From the NCBI GenBank assembly GCA_902558075.1, contig CACECO010000007.1, positions 1 to 64,000 on the forward strand: a DNA stretch of 64,000 nucleotides, in the 5' to 3' direction. The DNA is from an uncultured Litorivicinus sp. Lineage in GTDB: Bacteria > Pseudomonadota > Gammaproteobacteria > Pseudomonadales > Litorivicinaceae. This document shows, piece after piece, positions 54,817 to 64,000 of the stretch. Both the position numbers and the translations under genes were made by a program. Below the pieces are notes generated by a model that did not search any database, was not told where the DNA came from, and saw nothing but the letters and a program-made list of their open reading frames with translations. How positions within the stretch are numbered: position 1 is the stretch's first letter; each line of letters starts with the position of its first letter.

Positions 54817-54844
54817 AAATTGGGGTCTTTTTTTAAATTCCAAG
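54817..54844 (-). promoter_or_regulatory. Heat-shock (sigma-32) promoter of htpG
   Basis: On the minus strand CTTGGAA (54844-54838) is followed after 12 nt (T and A rich) by CCCCAATTT (54825-54817). This closely matches the sigma-32 consensus of CTTGAA and CCCCATNT. The predicted start is near 54810, giving a leader of about 38 nt. The known heat-shock control of htpG supports it. Confidence 0.7.
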
Positions 54845-54914
54845 CACAAACAAGGCCCGCAAAATGCACTGTTAGGCTTCCTTTTGAACCGCTATGAATT
54901 CAGCAGATTCGATC

Positions 54915-55787
54915 TCACCAGCCGGTCACCTCCTTGAGCGTTGATCCGATTTCGGCGAGGTTTCGAGTCACTGTCACACCTGCTGCTTCGAGTGCTATAA
55001 ATTTCTCAGCAGCGGTCCCCTTACCACCTGAAATGATTGCACCGGCGTGTCCCATTCGCTTACCCGCAGGAGCGGTCACCCCCGCGATGTAGCTAACGAC
55101 AGGTTTCGTCACGTGATTCTTAATGAACTCAGCAGCTTCTTCTTCTGCCGTTCCACCAATTTCACCGATCATGACAATCGCCTCAGTCTCAGGATCTTGC
55201 TGGAATCGCACTAAAACATCGATGAAGTTTGTTCCAGGAATTGGGTCACCGCCAATACCCACGCAAGTCGATTGACCGAAGCCCATATCCGTTGTTTGGT
55301 TCACAGCCTCATAAGTCAGCGTTCCAGAGCGTGACACAATACCGACGCGACCTTTTTTATGGATATGGCCCGGCATAATTCCGATTTTGCACTCATCTGG
55401 AGTAATAATACCCGGACAGTTAGGACCGATCAGAACGACTCCCGCGCTGTCACAAGCGACTTTACACTTAAGCATATCAAGTGTTGGGACCCCTTCGGTA
55501 ATGCAGACAATAATTTGGATACCCGCACCAATGGCTTCCATGATGGAATCCATGACAAATGGCGCGGGAACGTAGATCACCGATGCATCAGCATGGGTCG
55601 CTTCAACAGCATCAGAAACGGTATTGAACACAGGAAGCCCAAGATGCTCAGTTCCTCCCTTACCCGGAGTCACTCCTCCAACAATTTGTGTCCCATATGC
55701 GATCGCCTGTTCCGAATGGAATGTCCCGTTTTTACCGGTGAATCCTTGGCAAATCACTTTGGTGTCTTTATTGATCAGAACACTCAT
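54915..55787 (-). CDS. sucD: Succinyl-CoA synthetase alpha subunit
   Basis: SucD with SucC converts succinyl-CoA to succinate with formation of ATP or GTP. The 290-residue protein has the CoA-binding [35 protein letters not shown] and the phosphorylated His in [16 protein letters not shown]. It begins in an ATGA overlap with sucC. Its end is followed by 142 nt that hold the htpG promoter and no clear terminator. Confidence 0.98.
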   Translation of the reverse strand: MSVLINKDTKVICQGFTGKNGTFHSEQAIAYGTQIVGGVTPGKGGTEHLGLPVFNTVSDAVEATHADASVIYVPAPFVMDSIMEAIGAGIQIIVCITEGVPTLDMLKCKVACDSAGVVLIGPNCPGIITPDECKIGIMPGHIHKKGRVGIVSRSGTLTYEAVNQTTDMGFGQSTCVGIGGDPIPGTNFIDVLVRFQQDPETEAIVMIGEIGGTAEEEAAEFIKNHVTKPVVSYIAGVTAPAGKRMGHAGAIISGGKGTAAEKFIALEAAGVTVTRNLAEIGSTLKEVTGW

Positions 55788-56953
55788 GCTGCACCTCCTG
55801 CCGCGGCGACCACCTTTTGGGCAGCGTCAGTCAGACTTTCACCGGCGATAATATTCAGCTCCGACTGACTCAAGATTTCGGTGCCTTTATCAGCGTTATT
55901 TCCTTCAAGTCGCACAACCACGGGAACTTCGACACCCACTTCTTCAACCGCGCCAATAATCCCTTCGGCGATCATGTCGCAGCGAACGATTCCACCGAAA
56001 ATGTTGACGAATACTGCTTTCACGTTTGAATCTGACAAGATAATCTTGAACGCTTCTGCAACACGCTCTTTTGTCGCACCACCCCCGACATCAAGAAAAT
56101 TCGCCGGGTAGCCGCCGTGAAGTTTGACTGTGTCCATGGTACCCATCGCAAGACCTGCCCCGTTCACCATGCAACCGATGTTTCCATCCAGAGCGACATA
56201 GTTCAGTTCCCATTTCGCCGCCTGTGCTTCACGCTCGTCTTCCTGCGACGGATCGTGCATCGCATCGAGTTCAGGGTGTCGATACATGGCATTCGAATCA
56301 ACAACCACTTTCGCGTCTAGGCAATGCAAGTTGCCTTCTTGGGTAATCACTAATGGATTCACTTCAATCAACGCGACGTCTTTCTCCTCAAAAAGATTTG
56401 CTAAACCCATGAAAATTATTGTGAACTGCTTCATCTGTATTGGATTCAAACCAAGCTTGAAGCCGATTTGTCGCGCTTGATTTGGCTGTGGACCTACCAG
56501 TGGGTCAATCGCTGCTTTCAAGATTTTCTCTGGTGTTTCTTCCGCAACCTTCTCGATCTCAACGCCGCCCTCAGTCGATGCCATGAACACGATACGCCGG
56601 GTTGAACGGTCAACAACGGCCCCGAGATACAGTTCGTTTGCGATATCGGTACAGGATTCGATCAAAATTTTGGAAACGGGTTGTCCGCTCGCGTCTGTTT
56701 GATAGGTGACTAGGCGGTTGCCAATGTGGCGTTCACAGAATTCACGAATTTCCGCCTCTGTTTTGACGAGCTTCACTCCACCCGCTTTCCCACGGCCACC
56801 TGCGTGAACCTGGGCCTTAACCATCCACATGTCGCCACCAATTTGTTTTGCTGCGGCAAGAACTTGTTCCGCGGTATCGCATGCTACGCCATCAGATACC
56901 GGCAAACCGTACTCGCGGAACAAAGCTTTACCCTGATATTCGTGAAGATTCAT
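55784..56953 (-). CDS. sucC: Succinyl-CoA synthetase beta subunit
   Basis: The 389-residue subunit binds nucleotide through its ATP-grasp domain. It has [45 protein letters not shown] and the later [16 protein letters not shown] and [10 protein letters not shown]. Length matches E. coli SucC (388). It overlaps sucD by 4 nt and follows lpdA by 99 nt. Confidence 0.98.
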   Translation of the reverse strand: MNLHEYQGKALFREYGLPVSDGVACDTAEQVLAAAKQIGGDMWMVKAQVHAGGRGKAGGVKLVKTEAEIREFCERHIGNRLVTYQTDASGQPVSKILIESCTDIANELYLGAVVDRSTRRIVFMASTEGGVEIEKVAEETPEKILKAAIDPLVGPQPNQARQIGFKLGLNPIQMKQFTIIFMGLANLFEEKDVALIEVNPLVITQEGNLHCLDAKVVVDSNAMYRHPELDAMHDPSQEDEREAQAAKWELNYVALDGNIGCMVNGAGLAMGTMDTVKLHGGYPANFLDVGGGATKERVAEAFKIILSDSNVKAVFVNIFGGIVRCDMIAEGIIGAVEEVGVEVPVVVRLEGNNADKGTEILSQSELNIIAGESLTDAAQKVVAAAGGAA

Positions 56954-56986
56954 ATCCTTAAGGTCACTTATTTTTCAGGTCAATAG

Positions 56987-57006
56987 AAAACCGACGTGCG
57001 ATCGGT
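56987..57006 (-). terminator. Possible weak hairpin terminator after lpdA
   Basis: On the minus strand ACCGA and TCGGT form a 5-bp stem around a seven-base loop, followed by four T residues. It lies about 46 nt past the lpdA stop and 34 nt before sucC. The stem is short, so it may only reduce transcription into sucCD, or be chance. Confidence 0.3.
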
Positions 57007-57052
57007 CACATAACAAGACAGTGTATCAGGCTTACCAGTACCCTAGTCACGA

Positions 57053-58504
<1,452 letters not shown>

Positions 58505-59710
58505 TTACACGTCTAGCAACATACGCGCTGGACCCTCCAGCATGTCTTTAATTACGACTAAAAATTGAACAGCATCCTTTCCATCGATCATTCGATGATC
58601 ATATGAGAGCGCAAGGTACATCATCGGTTTGATCACAACCTCGCCATTCACAGCCATCGGACGCTCCTGAATTTTATGCATACCGAGGATTGCTGTTTGT
58701 GGTGGATTCAAAATTGGTGTCGACAAAAGTGAACCAAATACACCACCGTTGGTGATCGTGAATGTCCCGCCAGTCATGTCTTCAATCGCAAGCTTGCCGT
58801 CTTTAGCTGCAACTGCGTAATTTTTAATGCCACCCTCAACTTCAGCAATCGACATTCTGTCGCAATCACGAAGCACGGGCACAACCAGGCCACGCTCAGT
58901 CGACACGGCGACACCAACATCGTAATACCCGTGATAGACGATATCGTTGCCATCAATTGATGCGTTCACAGCCGGGAAACGCTTCAACGCTTCAGCAACC
59001 GCCTTCACGAAGAAGCCCATGAAGCCAAGACGTGTGCCATTGTGAGTCTTTTCAAATAAATCCTTGTACTGCTTGCGCAGATCCATTAACGGGCTCATGT
59101 TGACTTCGTTGAAGGTTGTCAACATTGCGGCGTTGTGTTGCGCATCAAGCAAACGCTTGGCGATCGTTGCGCGAAGACGTGTCATTGGAACACGCTTCTC
59201 GACCCGCTCACCTGTCAAGGCTGGCACGGCTGATTTCTGTGGGGCCGACGTCAGTGGGGCTGTCGCTTTTGTTGAAGCGATCGCGTTTTGAACATCTTCT
59301 TTCAAGATTCGACCATCTTTACCAGTCCCTGTTACAGAGACCAAATCAATATTATTCTCTTCGGCGAGTTTTTTCGCTGCAGGATTTGCTGCCGAGGCCG
59401 CTTGCGTTTGTGAGTCAACGGCAGGCGCCGATGATATCTCAGCGTGCTTCTCTGACGGACTCGCTACCGCACCGGGTTTAATCTTTCCGATCAGCTCCTG
59501 TGACGAAACAACATCACCTTCTTGCTTCGTCACTTCAGCCAAGACGCCATCTTCTGCAGCGACGACTTCCAATACCGTTTTATCAGTTTCAATATCAACG
59601 ATCAGTTCATCGCGGCTCACCGGCTCACCGACCTGCTTATGCCAAGTTGCGATTGAGCCTTCCTCAACTGATTCTGGGAATTGCGGGGCTTTAATTTCGA
59701 TTGCCATCAT
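58505..59710 (-). CDS. sucB: Dihydrolipoyl succinyltransferase (E2 of 2-oxoglutarate dehydrogenase)
   Basis: The 401-residue protein has a lipoyl domain with the lipoylated Lys44 in [11 protein letters not shown] flexible Ala/Pro-rich linker follows, then the E3-binding domain near 107-145 ([23 protein letters not shown]). The catalytic domain ends with the active His in [15 protein letters not shown]. It begins ATG ATG, so the second Met may be the start. It follows sucA by 30 nt. Confidence 0.97.
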   Translation of the reverse strand: MMAIEIKAPQFPESVEEGSIATWHKQVGEPVSRDELIVDIETDKTVLEVVAAEDGVLAEVTKQEGDVVSSQELIGKIKPGAVASPSEKHAEISSAPAVDSQTQAASAANPAAKKLAEENNIDLVSVTGTGKDGRILKEDVQNAIASTKATAPLTSAPQKSAVPALTGERVEKRVPMTRLRATIAKRLLDAQHNAAMLTTFNEVNMSPLMDLRKQYKDLFEKTHNGTRLGFMGFFVKAVAEALKRFPAVNASIDGNDIVYHGYYDVGVAVSTERGLVVPVLRDCDRMSIAEVEGGIKNYAVAAKDGKLAIEDMTGGTFTITNGGVFGSLLSTPILNPPQTAILGMHKIQERPMAVNGEVVIKPMMYLALSYDHRMIDGKDAVQFLVVIKDMLEGPARMLLDV

Positions 59711-59740
59711 ATTTCCTTAACGAGTCACATTTGGTGACGA

Positions 59741-62572
59741 TTACCCTTCAAGAGCGTCCTGTATCAATGATTGTTGTTGAGCGACATGCAAAGCCATGTA
59801 TCCCGCAGCCGGCGTCGCCGCAGCCGCACGCCCTGCGAAACGCAGGAATTTATTTGGCAAATGCCGCCACATAGCATTCAACATCGATTGTTGGCTTTGG
59901 AACCATGCACCCTGATTCATCGGTTCTTCTTGGCACCAGACCATCTCGTCCATATTGACATAGGGTGAAAGCGCCTCAACCAAGTCATCCTCAGGGAACG
60001 GATAGAGCTGTTCAATGCGTAAGATGACGCGATCCTCGATCCCTTTTTCTGCTCGATAGGCCTCTAAGTCGTAATAGACCTTACCCGAGCACAGAATCAC
60101 TTTCCTGATCTGTTTTGTATCAAGATCAGCCGTATCCTGAATCACTGTCTGGAATTTGCCATTAGCGAGCTCTTCAAGCGTTGACACTGCTTCTTTTTTA
60201 CGGAGAAGCGACTTTGGACTCATTACAATCAGTGGTTTGCGTAGCGGACGAATTGCCTGCCGACGTAGCATGTGGAAGACCTGAGCTGGAGTCGAAGGAA
60301 CACACACCTGAATGTTGTTCTCTGCACATAATTGGAGAAAGCGCTCGAGACGCGCAGAGCTATGCTCCGGCCCCTGTCCCTCATAACCATGAGGTAACAA
60401 CATTGTCAGGCCGCACAGTCGACTCCACTTCACTTCACCTGAGGTAATGAACTGATCAATCACAACCTGCGCTCCGTTGGCAAAATCACCAAATTGCGCT
60501 TCCCAAATCACCAAACGACGAGGCTCTGTAGTTGCGTACCCGTATTCAAATGCAAGTACGGCTTCTTCAGATAGGAACGAATCGAATAACTCAAAACGTG
60601 GTTGCTTTTCAGCGAGATGTTGAAGTGGCGTGTAGGACTCACCGGTTTTTTGATCGTGTAAAGTCGCTTGGCGATGGGAGAATGTTCCACGACCCACATC
60701 CTGGCCGGTAAAGCGAACACCGATGTTTTGCTCCAGGAGCGTGGCATAAGCCAAAGTCTCAGCAAAGCCCCAATTACAGGGCAAAGCACCGGCTGCCATC
60801 TTCCGACGGTCTTCGTAGGTCTTCTCGACCTGCTTCTGCATGGAGAACCCAGACGGAACCGAATTGATCTGCTGACCAAGCTCCCGAAGTCGCTTCATCG
60901 GGAAACTGGTGTCGTGGTCTGCCGTCCACTCATGACCCAAATATGGCTTCCAATCCACAAACAACTTTCTGTCGGGCTCCCGAACCAGCCCCTTGACGAC
61001 AGGTTCGCCCGCTTCGAGGGCCGAGCGGTAAGCTTCTTCCATCTGCTTCACACCGACATCAGACAGAACACCCTCAGAAACCAATTGCGCGGCATAGCCT
61101 GCGCGCGTTGTCTTCTGCTGCTTGATCTGTGCATACATCAACGGCTGTGTTGCGCTCGGCTCGTCCGCTTCGTTATGCCCGCGGCGACGATAACAAATCA
61201 AATCGAGGACGATATCTTTTTTGAACTCGTAGCGATAATCCATTGCGAGCTGCGTCACAAAATTCAGAGCCTCAATATCATCGGCATTGACGTGGAAAAT
61301 CGGACTTTGGACCATTTTCGCAACGTCAGTGCAATACTCGGTTGATCGAGAATCTTCACGCCGTGAGGTGGTGAAGCCAACCTGGTTATTCACGATGATA
61401 TGAATCGTACCACCGGTCTTGTAACCGCGAGTTTGAGACATCTGGAATGTCTCCATCACAACACCCTGACCAGCAAACGCCGCATCACCGTGAACTGAAA
61501 TCGGCACAACATGATCCCCGAATGGATCGCCTCTACGATCTTGCCGCGCACGGACACTGCCTTCAACCACCGGAGACACAATTTCAAGATGCGATGGATT
61601 GAACGCCATCGCAAGGTGTACTTCTCCACCAGGTGTCGAAATATTCGAGCTAAACCCTTGGTGATACTTCACGTCGCCATGATTCTCGAATGTTGCCTTG
61701 CCGTCGAATTCATCAACCAAATCTTGGGGCCTTTTACCGAGAGTGTTGACCAACAAATTCAAACGTCCGCGGTGTGCCATCCCGATGACGACTTCTTTCG
61801 CTCCATGCGATCCAGCGCACTGAATCAGTTCATCAACACAGGGAACTAATGATTCACCACCTTCAAGACCAAAACGCTTGGTTCCCGGAAAACGTGCCTG
61901 TAGATATTTTTCTAGGCCTTCAGCCGCCGTCAGCCGTTCAAGAAGATGCATCTTTATTTCTGCTGGATACTTTGGCTTACCCATCACCCCTTCCAGACGA
62001 TTCTGTAACCACAGACGCTCTTCAGTATCAACAATGTGCATATATTCGGCACCAATTGAACCGCAATAAGTAGTTTTGAGCACGCCGATAATGTCTTTTA
62101 GCTTTCCTTTGGACATCCCGAAATTTTGCATACCGAATTGGAAGACTGTATTTAAATCTGCTACCGAAAGATCGTGAAAACCAAGTTCCAAATCGGGAAC
62201 CTGTTCACGCTGCATTATGCCGAGGGGATCAAGTGCAGAGCGTTGGTGGCCACGAATTCGATACGCATTAATGAGACGTTGGACTTGGATTTGTTTACGA
62301 TCGAGATCGGATGTGACCGACCCACTAACGGCTGATATCGAACGAGTTCGATCTTTTCCAAAGAGTAAAAACTGTTCTCGGATCGTTGAATGTGGGACGT
62401 CTCTCGTAATCGCACCCTCAACACGAGGAAGCGAATCAAAATATTGCTGCCATTCATTGGGTACTTTGTTGGGATCTGAAATATAGGTTTCGTAAAGTTC
62501 GTCGAGATAATGCAGATTGCCACCCGCAAGGTGCGAGGACTTCAGGCTTTGCTCCATTGAGCCTTCAGACAT
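59741..62572 (-). CDS. sucA: 2-oxoglutarate dehydrogenase E1 component
   Basis: E1 decarboxylates 2-oxoglutarate with thiamine diphosphate. The 943-residue protein (E. coli 933) has the N-terminal E2-binding segment (LHYLDELYETYISDPNKVPNEW in part), HRGRLNLLVN, the thiamine-binding GDAAFAGQGVV and NNQVGFTT segments, and LLPHGYEGQGPEHSSAR. AAGGAG lies eight bases before the ATG. It follows sdhB by 217 nt, a gap that holds a short TGGCCT/AGGCCA hairpin at 62619-62633 and no obvious gene. Confidence 0.98.
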   Translation of the reverse strand: MSEGSMEQSLKSSHLAGGNLHYLDELYETYISDPNKVPNEWQQYFDSLPRVEGAITRDVPHSTIREQFLLFGKDRTRSISAVSGSVTSDLDRKQIQVQRLINAYRIRGHQRSALDPLGIMQREQVPDLELGFHDLSVADLNTVFQFGMQNFGMSKGKLKDIIGVLKTTYCGSIGAEYMHIVDTEERLWLQNRLEGVMGKPKYPAEIKMHLLERLTAAEGLEKYLQARFPGTKRFGLEGGESLVPCVDELIQCAGSHGAKEVVIGMAHRGRLNLLVNTLGKRPQDLVDEFDGKATFENHGDVKYHQGFSSNISTPGGEVHLAMAFNPSHLEIVSPVVEGSVRARQDRRGDPFGDHVVPISVHGDAAFAGQGVVMETFQMSQTRGYKTGGTIHIIVNNQVGFTTSRREDSRSTEYCTDVAKMVQSPIFHVNADDIEALNFVTQLAMDYRYEFKKDIVLDLICYRRRGHNEADEPSATQPLMYAQIKQQKTTRAGYAAQLVSEGVLSDVGVKQMEEAYRSALEAGEPVVKGLVREPDRKLFVDWKPYLGHEWTADHDTSFPMKRLRELGQQINSVPSGFSMQKQVEKTYEDRRKMAAGALPCNWGFAETLAYATLLEQNIGVRFTGQDVGRGTFSHRQATLHDQKTGESYTPLQHLAEKQPRFELFDSFLSEEAVLAFEYGYATTEPRRLVIWEAQFGDFANGAQVVIDQFITSGEVKWSRLCGLTMLLPHGYEGQGPEHSSARLERFLQLCAENNIQVCVPSTPAQVFHMLRRQAIRPLRKPLIVMSPKSLLRKKEAVSTLEELANGKFQTVIQDTADLDTKQIRKVILCSGKVYYDLEAYRAEKGIEDRVILRIEQLYPFPEDDLVEALSPYVNMDEMVWCQEEPMNQGAWFQSQQSMLNAMWRHLPNKFLRFAGRAAAATPAAGYMALHVAQQQSLIQDALEG

Positions 62573-62789
62573 TGATGTGCTCCTTTACACCAAGGCACTT
62601 GTCAACGACGTTTTGGAGTGGCCTCGTAGGCCATGCATTTCCATCTCGGCGTATACCCCGGTTTTTGTCATTCGACCTAAAAAACCAACAAACTCAGAGG
62701 ATGAGAACTGAGCTTGTAAAACGAAACCTTCCAGTATCACTCAAGGTGCCGCTATTGTGCGCTCTCAAAGCAAACAAGCCAACCCAGAC

Positions 62790-63494
62790 TTATGTTGCGC
62801 GTGACAACAGCATGTCTCGAATATGACCGATCGCTTTGGTCGGATTCAAGCCTTTCGGACAAACAGACACGCAATTCATAATCCCTCGACAACGGAATAC
62901 GCTAAATGGGTCATCTAGATCCGCCAACCGTTCCTCTGTGGCTTCGTCCCGAGTATCTGCCAGAAATCGGTACGCCTGTAATAGTCCCGAGGGCCCAACA
63001 AACTTCTCAGGATTCCACCAGAATGACGGGCAGCTGGTTGAGCAACACGCGCACAAGATACACTCATATAACCCGTCGAGCTTTGCGCGGTCTTCTGGTG
63101 ACTGAAGCCGCTCTCGACCTCCAGCTGGTGAAGAATTCTGCAAATACGGCTTAATTCTCTGATATTGCTTATAGAATACGCCCATATCGACCACGAGATC
63201 ACGAACGACCGGAAGCCCAGGTAGTGGGCGAACCACCAACTTGCCCCGAGAAACCACCTCAGAGACAGGCGTGATACATGCCAGGCCATTTTTACCATTC
63301 ATATTGACGCCATCCGATCCGCAAACACCTTCACGGCATGAGCGACGATAGGACAATGATTGATCCTTTTCCTTGATCAGATTGAGCACATCCAAAACCA
63401 TGGGGTCTTTTCCTTCAGGAAGTGAGACTTCAACATCTTGCATGTAGGGCTCACTGTCCGTTTCAGGGTTATAGCGATACACACTGACTAACAT
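62790..63494 (-). CDS. sdhB: Succinate dehydrogenase iron-sulfur subunit
   Basis: SdhB carries the [2Fe-2S], [4Fe-4S] and [3Fe-4S] clusters of complex II. The 234-residue protein has SCREGVCGSDGVNMNG, then ECILCACCSTSCPS and NCVSVCPKGLNP. I place the start at ATG 63494, which has AGGGGG seven bases upstream and aligns with E. coli SdhB; the longest frame adds 23 residues that do not match the family. It follows sdhA by 10 nt. Confidence 0.97.
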   Translation of the reverse strand: MLVSVYRYNPETDSEPYMQDVEVSLPEGKDPMVLDVLNLIKEKDQSLSYRRSCREGVCGSDGVNMNGKNGLACITPVSEVVSRGKLVVRPLPGLPVVRDLVVDMGVFYKQYQRIKPYLQNSSPAGGRERLQSPEDRAKLDGLYECILCACCSTSCPSFWWNPEKFVGPSGLLQAYRFLADTRDEATEERLADLDDPFSVFRCRGIMNCVSVCPKGLNPTKAIGHIRDMLLSRAT

Positions 63495-63504
63495 TTTATA
63501 CCCC

Positions 63505-64000
63505 CTAATAAGTACGAACTTTCGGCTCAAACGTATCAACTGTCTGTGGTTTAAAGTTGACATCCCGCTTGGTTAGTTTCTTTGTTTCTGGATGATACAT
63601 CGAATGGCACAACCAGTTCTTGTCATCGCGCTCAGGATAATCATTCCGAGAATGCGCGCCGCGACTTTCCATTCGTTCATCGGCGGCAATTGCCGTCGCT
63701 TCAGCAACTTCGAATAGATTCTGTAGCTCAAGCGCTTCCATTCGGGCGGTATTGAATGCCCCTGACTTATCTGAGATCGCAATATTCGCCACTCGATCAC
63801 GCATTATATTCAAATTATCACGGCCTTTTTTCATGTATTCACCGTCACGGAATACACCAAAATAATTTTGCATGCAGCTTTGTAACTCTCGCTTCAAAAC
63901 TGCGGTGTCTTCACCATTGTCGTTTGAATTCAATGCATTTAAGCGGCTCATCGCGCGATCAACATCATCTTCAGATGCTAGACGGTAATCAATCCCTTGC
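63505..64000 (-). CDS. sdhA: Succinate dehydrogenase flavoprotein subunit (C-terminal part)
   Basis: Only the last 165 residues are in the window; the frame is open to the right edge. The visible part is the C-terminal domain: LKRELQSCMQNYFGVFRDGEYM, ESRGAHSRNDYPERDDKNW and the end KVRTY, closely matching SdhA. The FAD-binding domain lies beyond the edge. It precedes sdhB on the same strand with 10 nt between, as expected for an sdhCDAB operon. Confidence 0.96.
   Translation of the reverse strand, partial: QGIDYRLASEDDVDRAMSRLNALNSNDNGEDTAVLKRELQSCMQNYFGVFRDGEYMKKGRDNLNIMRDRVANIAISDKSGAFNTARMEALELQNLFEVAEATAIAADERMESRGAHSRNDYPERDDKNWLCHSMYHPETKKLTKRDVNFKPQTVDTFEPKVRTY

Noticed and set aside
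60668-61345. 225-residue plus-strand ORF
   Set aside because: Antisense to conserved sucA sequence; no motif.
62619-62633. TGGCCT-CGT-AGGCCA hairpin between sdhB and sucA
   Set aside because: The 6-bp stem has no T-run on the coding strand, and it is too short to call an attenuator or regulator site without comparison.

Overview
The window is an ordinary, very densely packed stretch of gammaproteobacterial chromosome. Nearly every gene has a close counterpart in Pseudomonas or E. coli. The order of several blocks recalls Pseudomonas: cysS and ppiB beside a Pro-Arg-His tRNA cluster and tRNA-Leu, then tig-clpP-clpX-lon-hupB-ppiD; rlmKL-rmf-pyrD; and sdhAB-sucAB-lpdA-sucCD. LpxH, lipoprotein-type MltD, SohB and PpiD indicate a Gram-negative envelope, and the complete oxoglutarate dehydrogenase and succinate dehydrogenase region indicates aerobic respiration. 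A species cannot be named from this. I see no insertion sequence, integrase, prophage, CRISPR array or recognisable defence island.

Layout: 1-6.5 kb holds the end of a YdiJ-type D-2-hydroxyglutarate dehydrogenase, a convergent methyltransferase, and a coupled fabI-gloB-mltD operon. From 6.5 to 17.5 kb everything is on the minus strand: tig-clpP-clpX-lon-hupB (folding and proteolysis), then ppiD-sohB-rnhA-dnaQ-nudC. From 17.6 to 19.2 kb lie four minus-strand tRNA genes, interrupted by a decayed MscS channel pseudogene and a small secreted-protein gene. From 19.2 to 24 kb are a DMT transporter, cysS, ppiB-lpxH, miaE and nfuA.

24-30.8 kb is the most distinctive part. A renalase-like flavoprotein and a small membrane protein are followed by a tightly coupled operon: photolyase, FAD amine-oxidase-like protein, DUF1365, Cfa-like methyltransferase and DUF2878 membrane protein. 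It looks like a light or singlet-oxygen response that joins DNA repair to modification of membrane fatty acids. From 30.7 to 43 kb come rlmKL, rmf, pyrD, a membrane-anchored GltB-like flavoprotein, pepN, a YeaC-like gene, nadK, a DUF1853 gene, an uncertain small ORF and an MsbA-like ABC exporter.

43-52.9 kb holds tRNA-Val and tRNA-Asp, a DAHP synthase, gpsA, selO, a DEAD-box helicase, a thiolase, dinG, an inositol monophosphatase and a putative lipoprotein with an unclear start codon. From 52.9 kb to the end are htpG, with a heat-shock-like promoter, and the TCA cluster sucD-sucC-lpdA-sucB-sucA-sdhB-sdhA, all on the minus strand, with sdhA running off the edge.

Genes commonly overlap by 1 nt (TAATG) or 4 nt (ATGA or GTGA), so translational coupling is widespread. 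Several genes start at GTG. Where the longest reading frame begins at TTG or GTG just before a better-placed ATG or GTG, I have given the shorter start.
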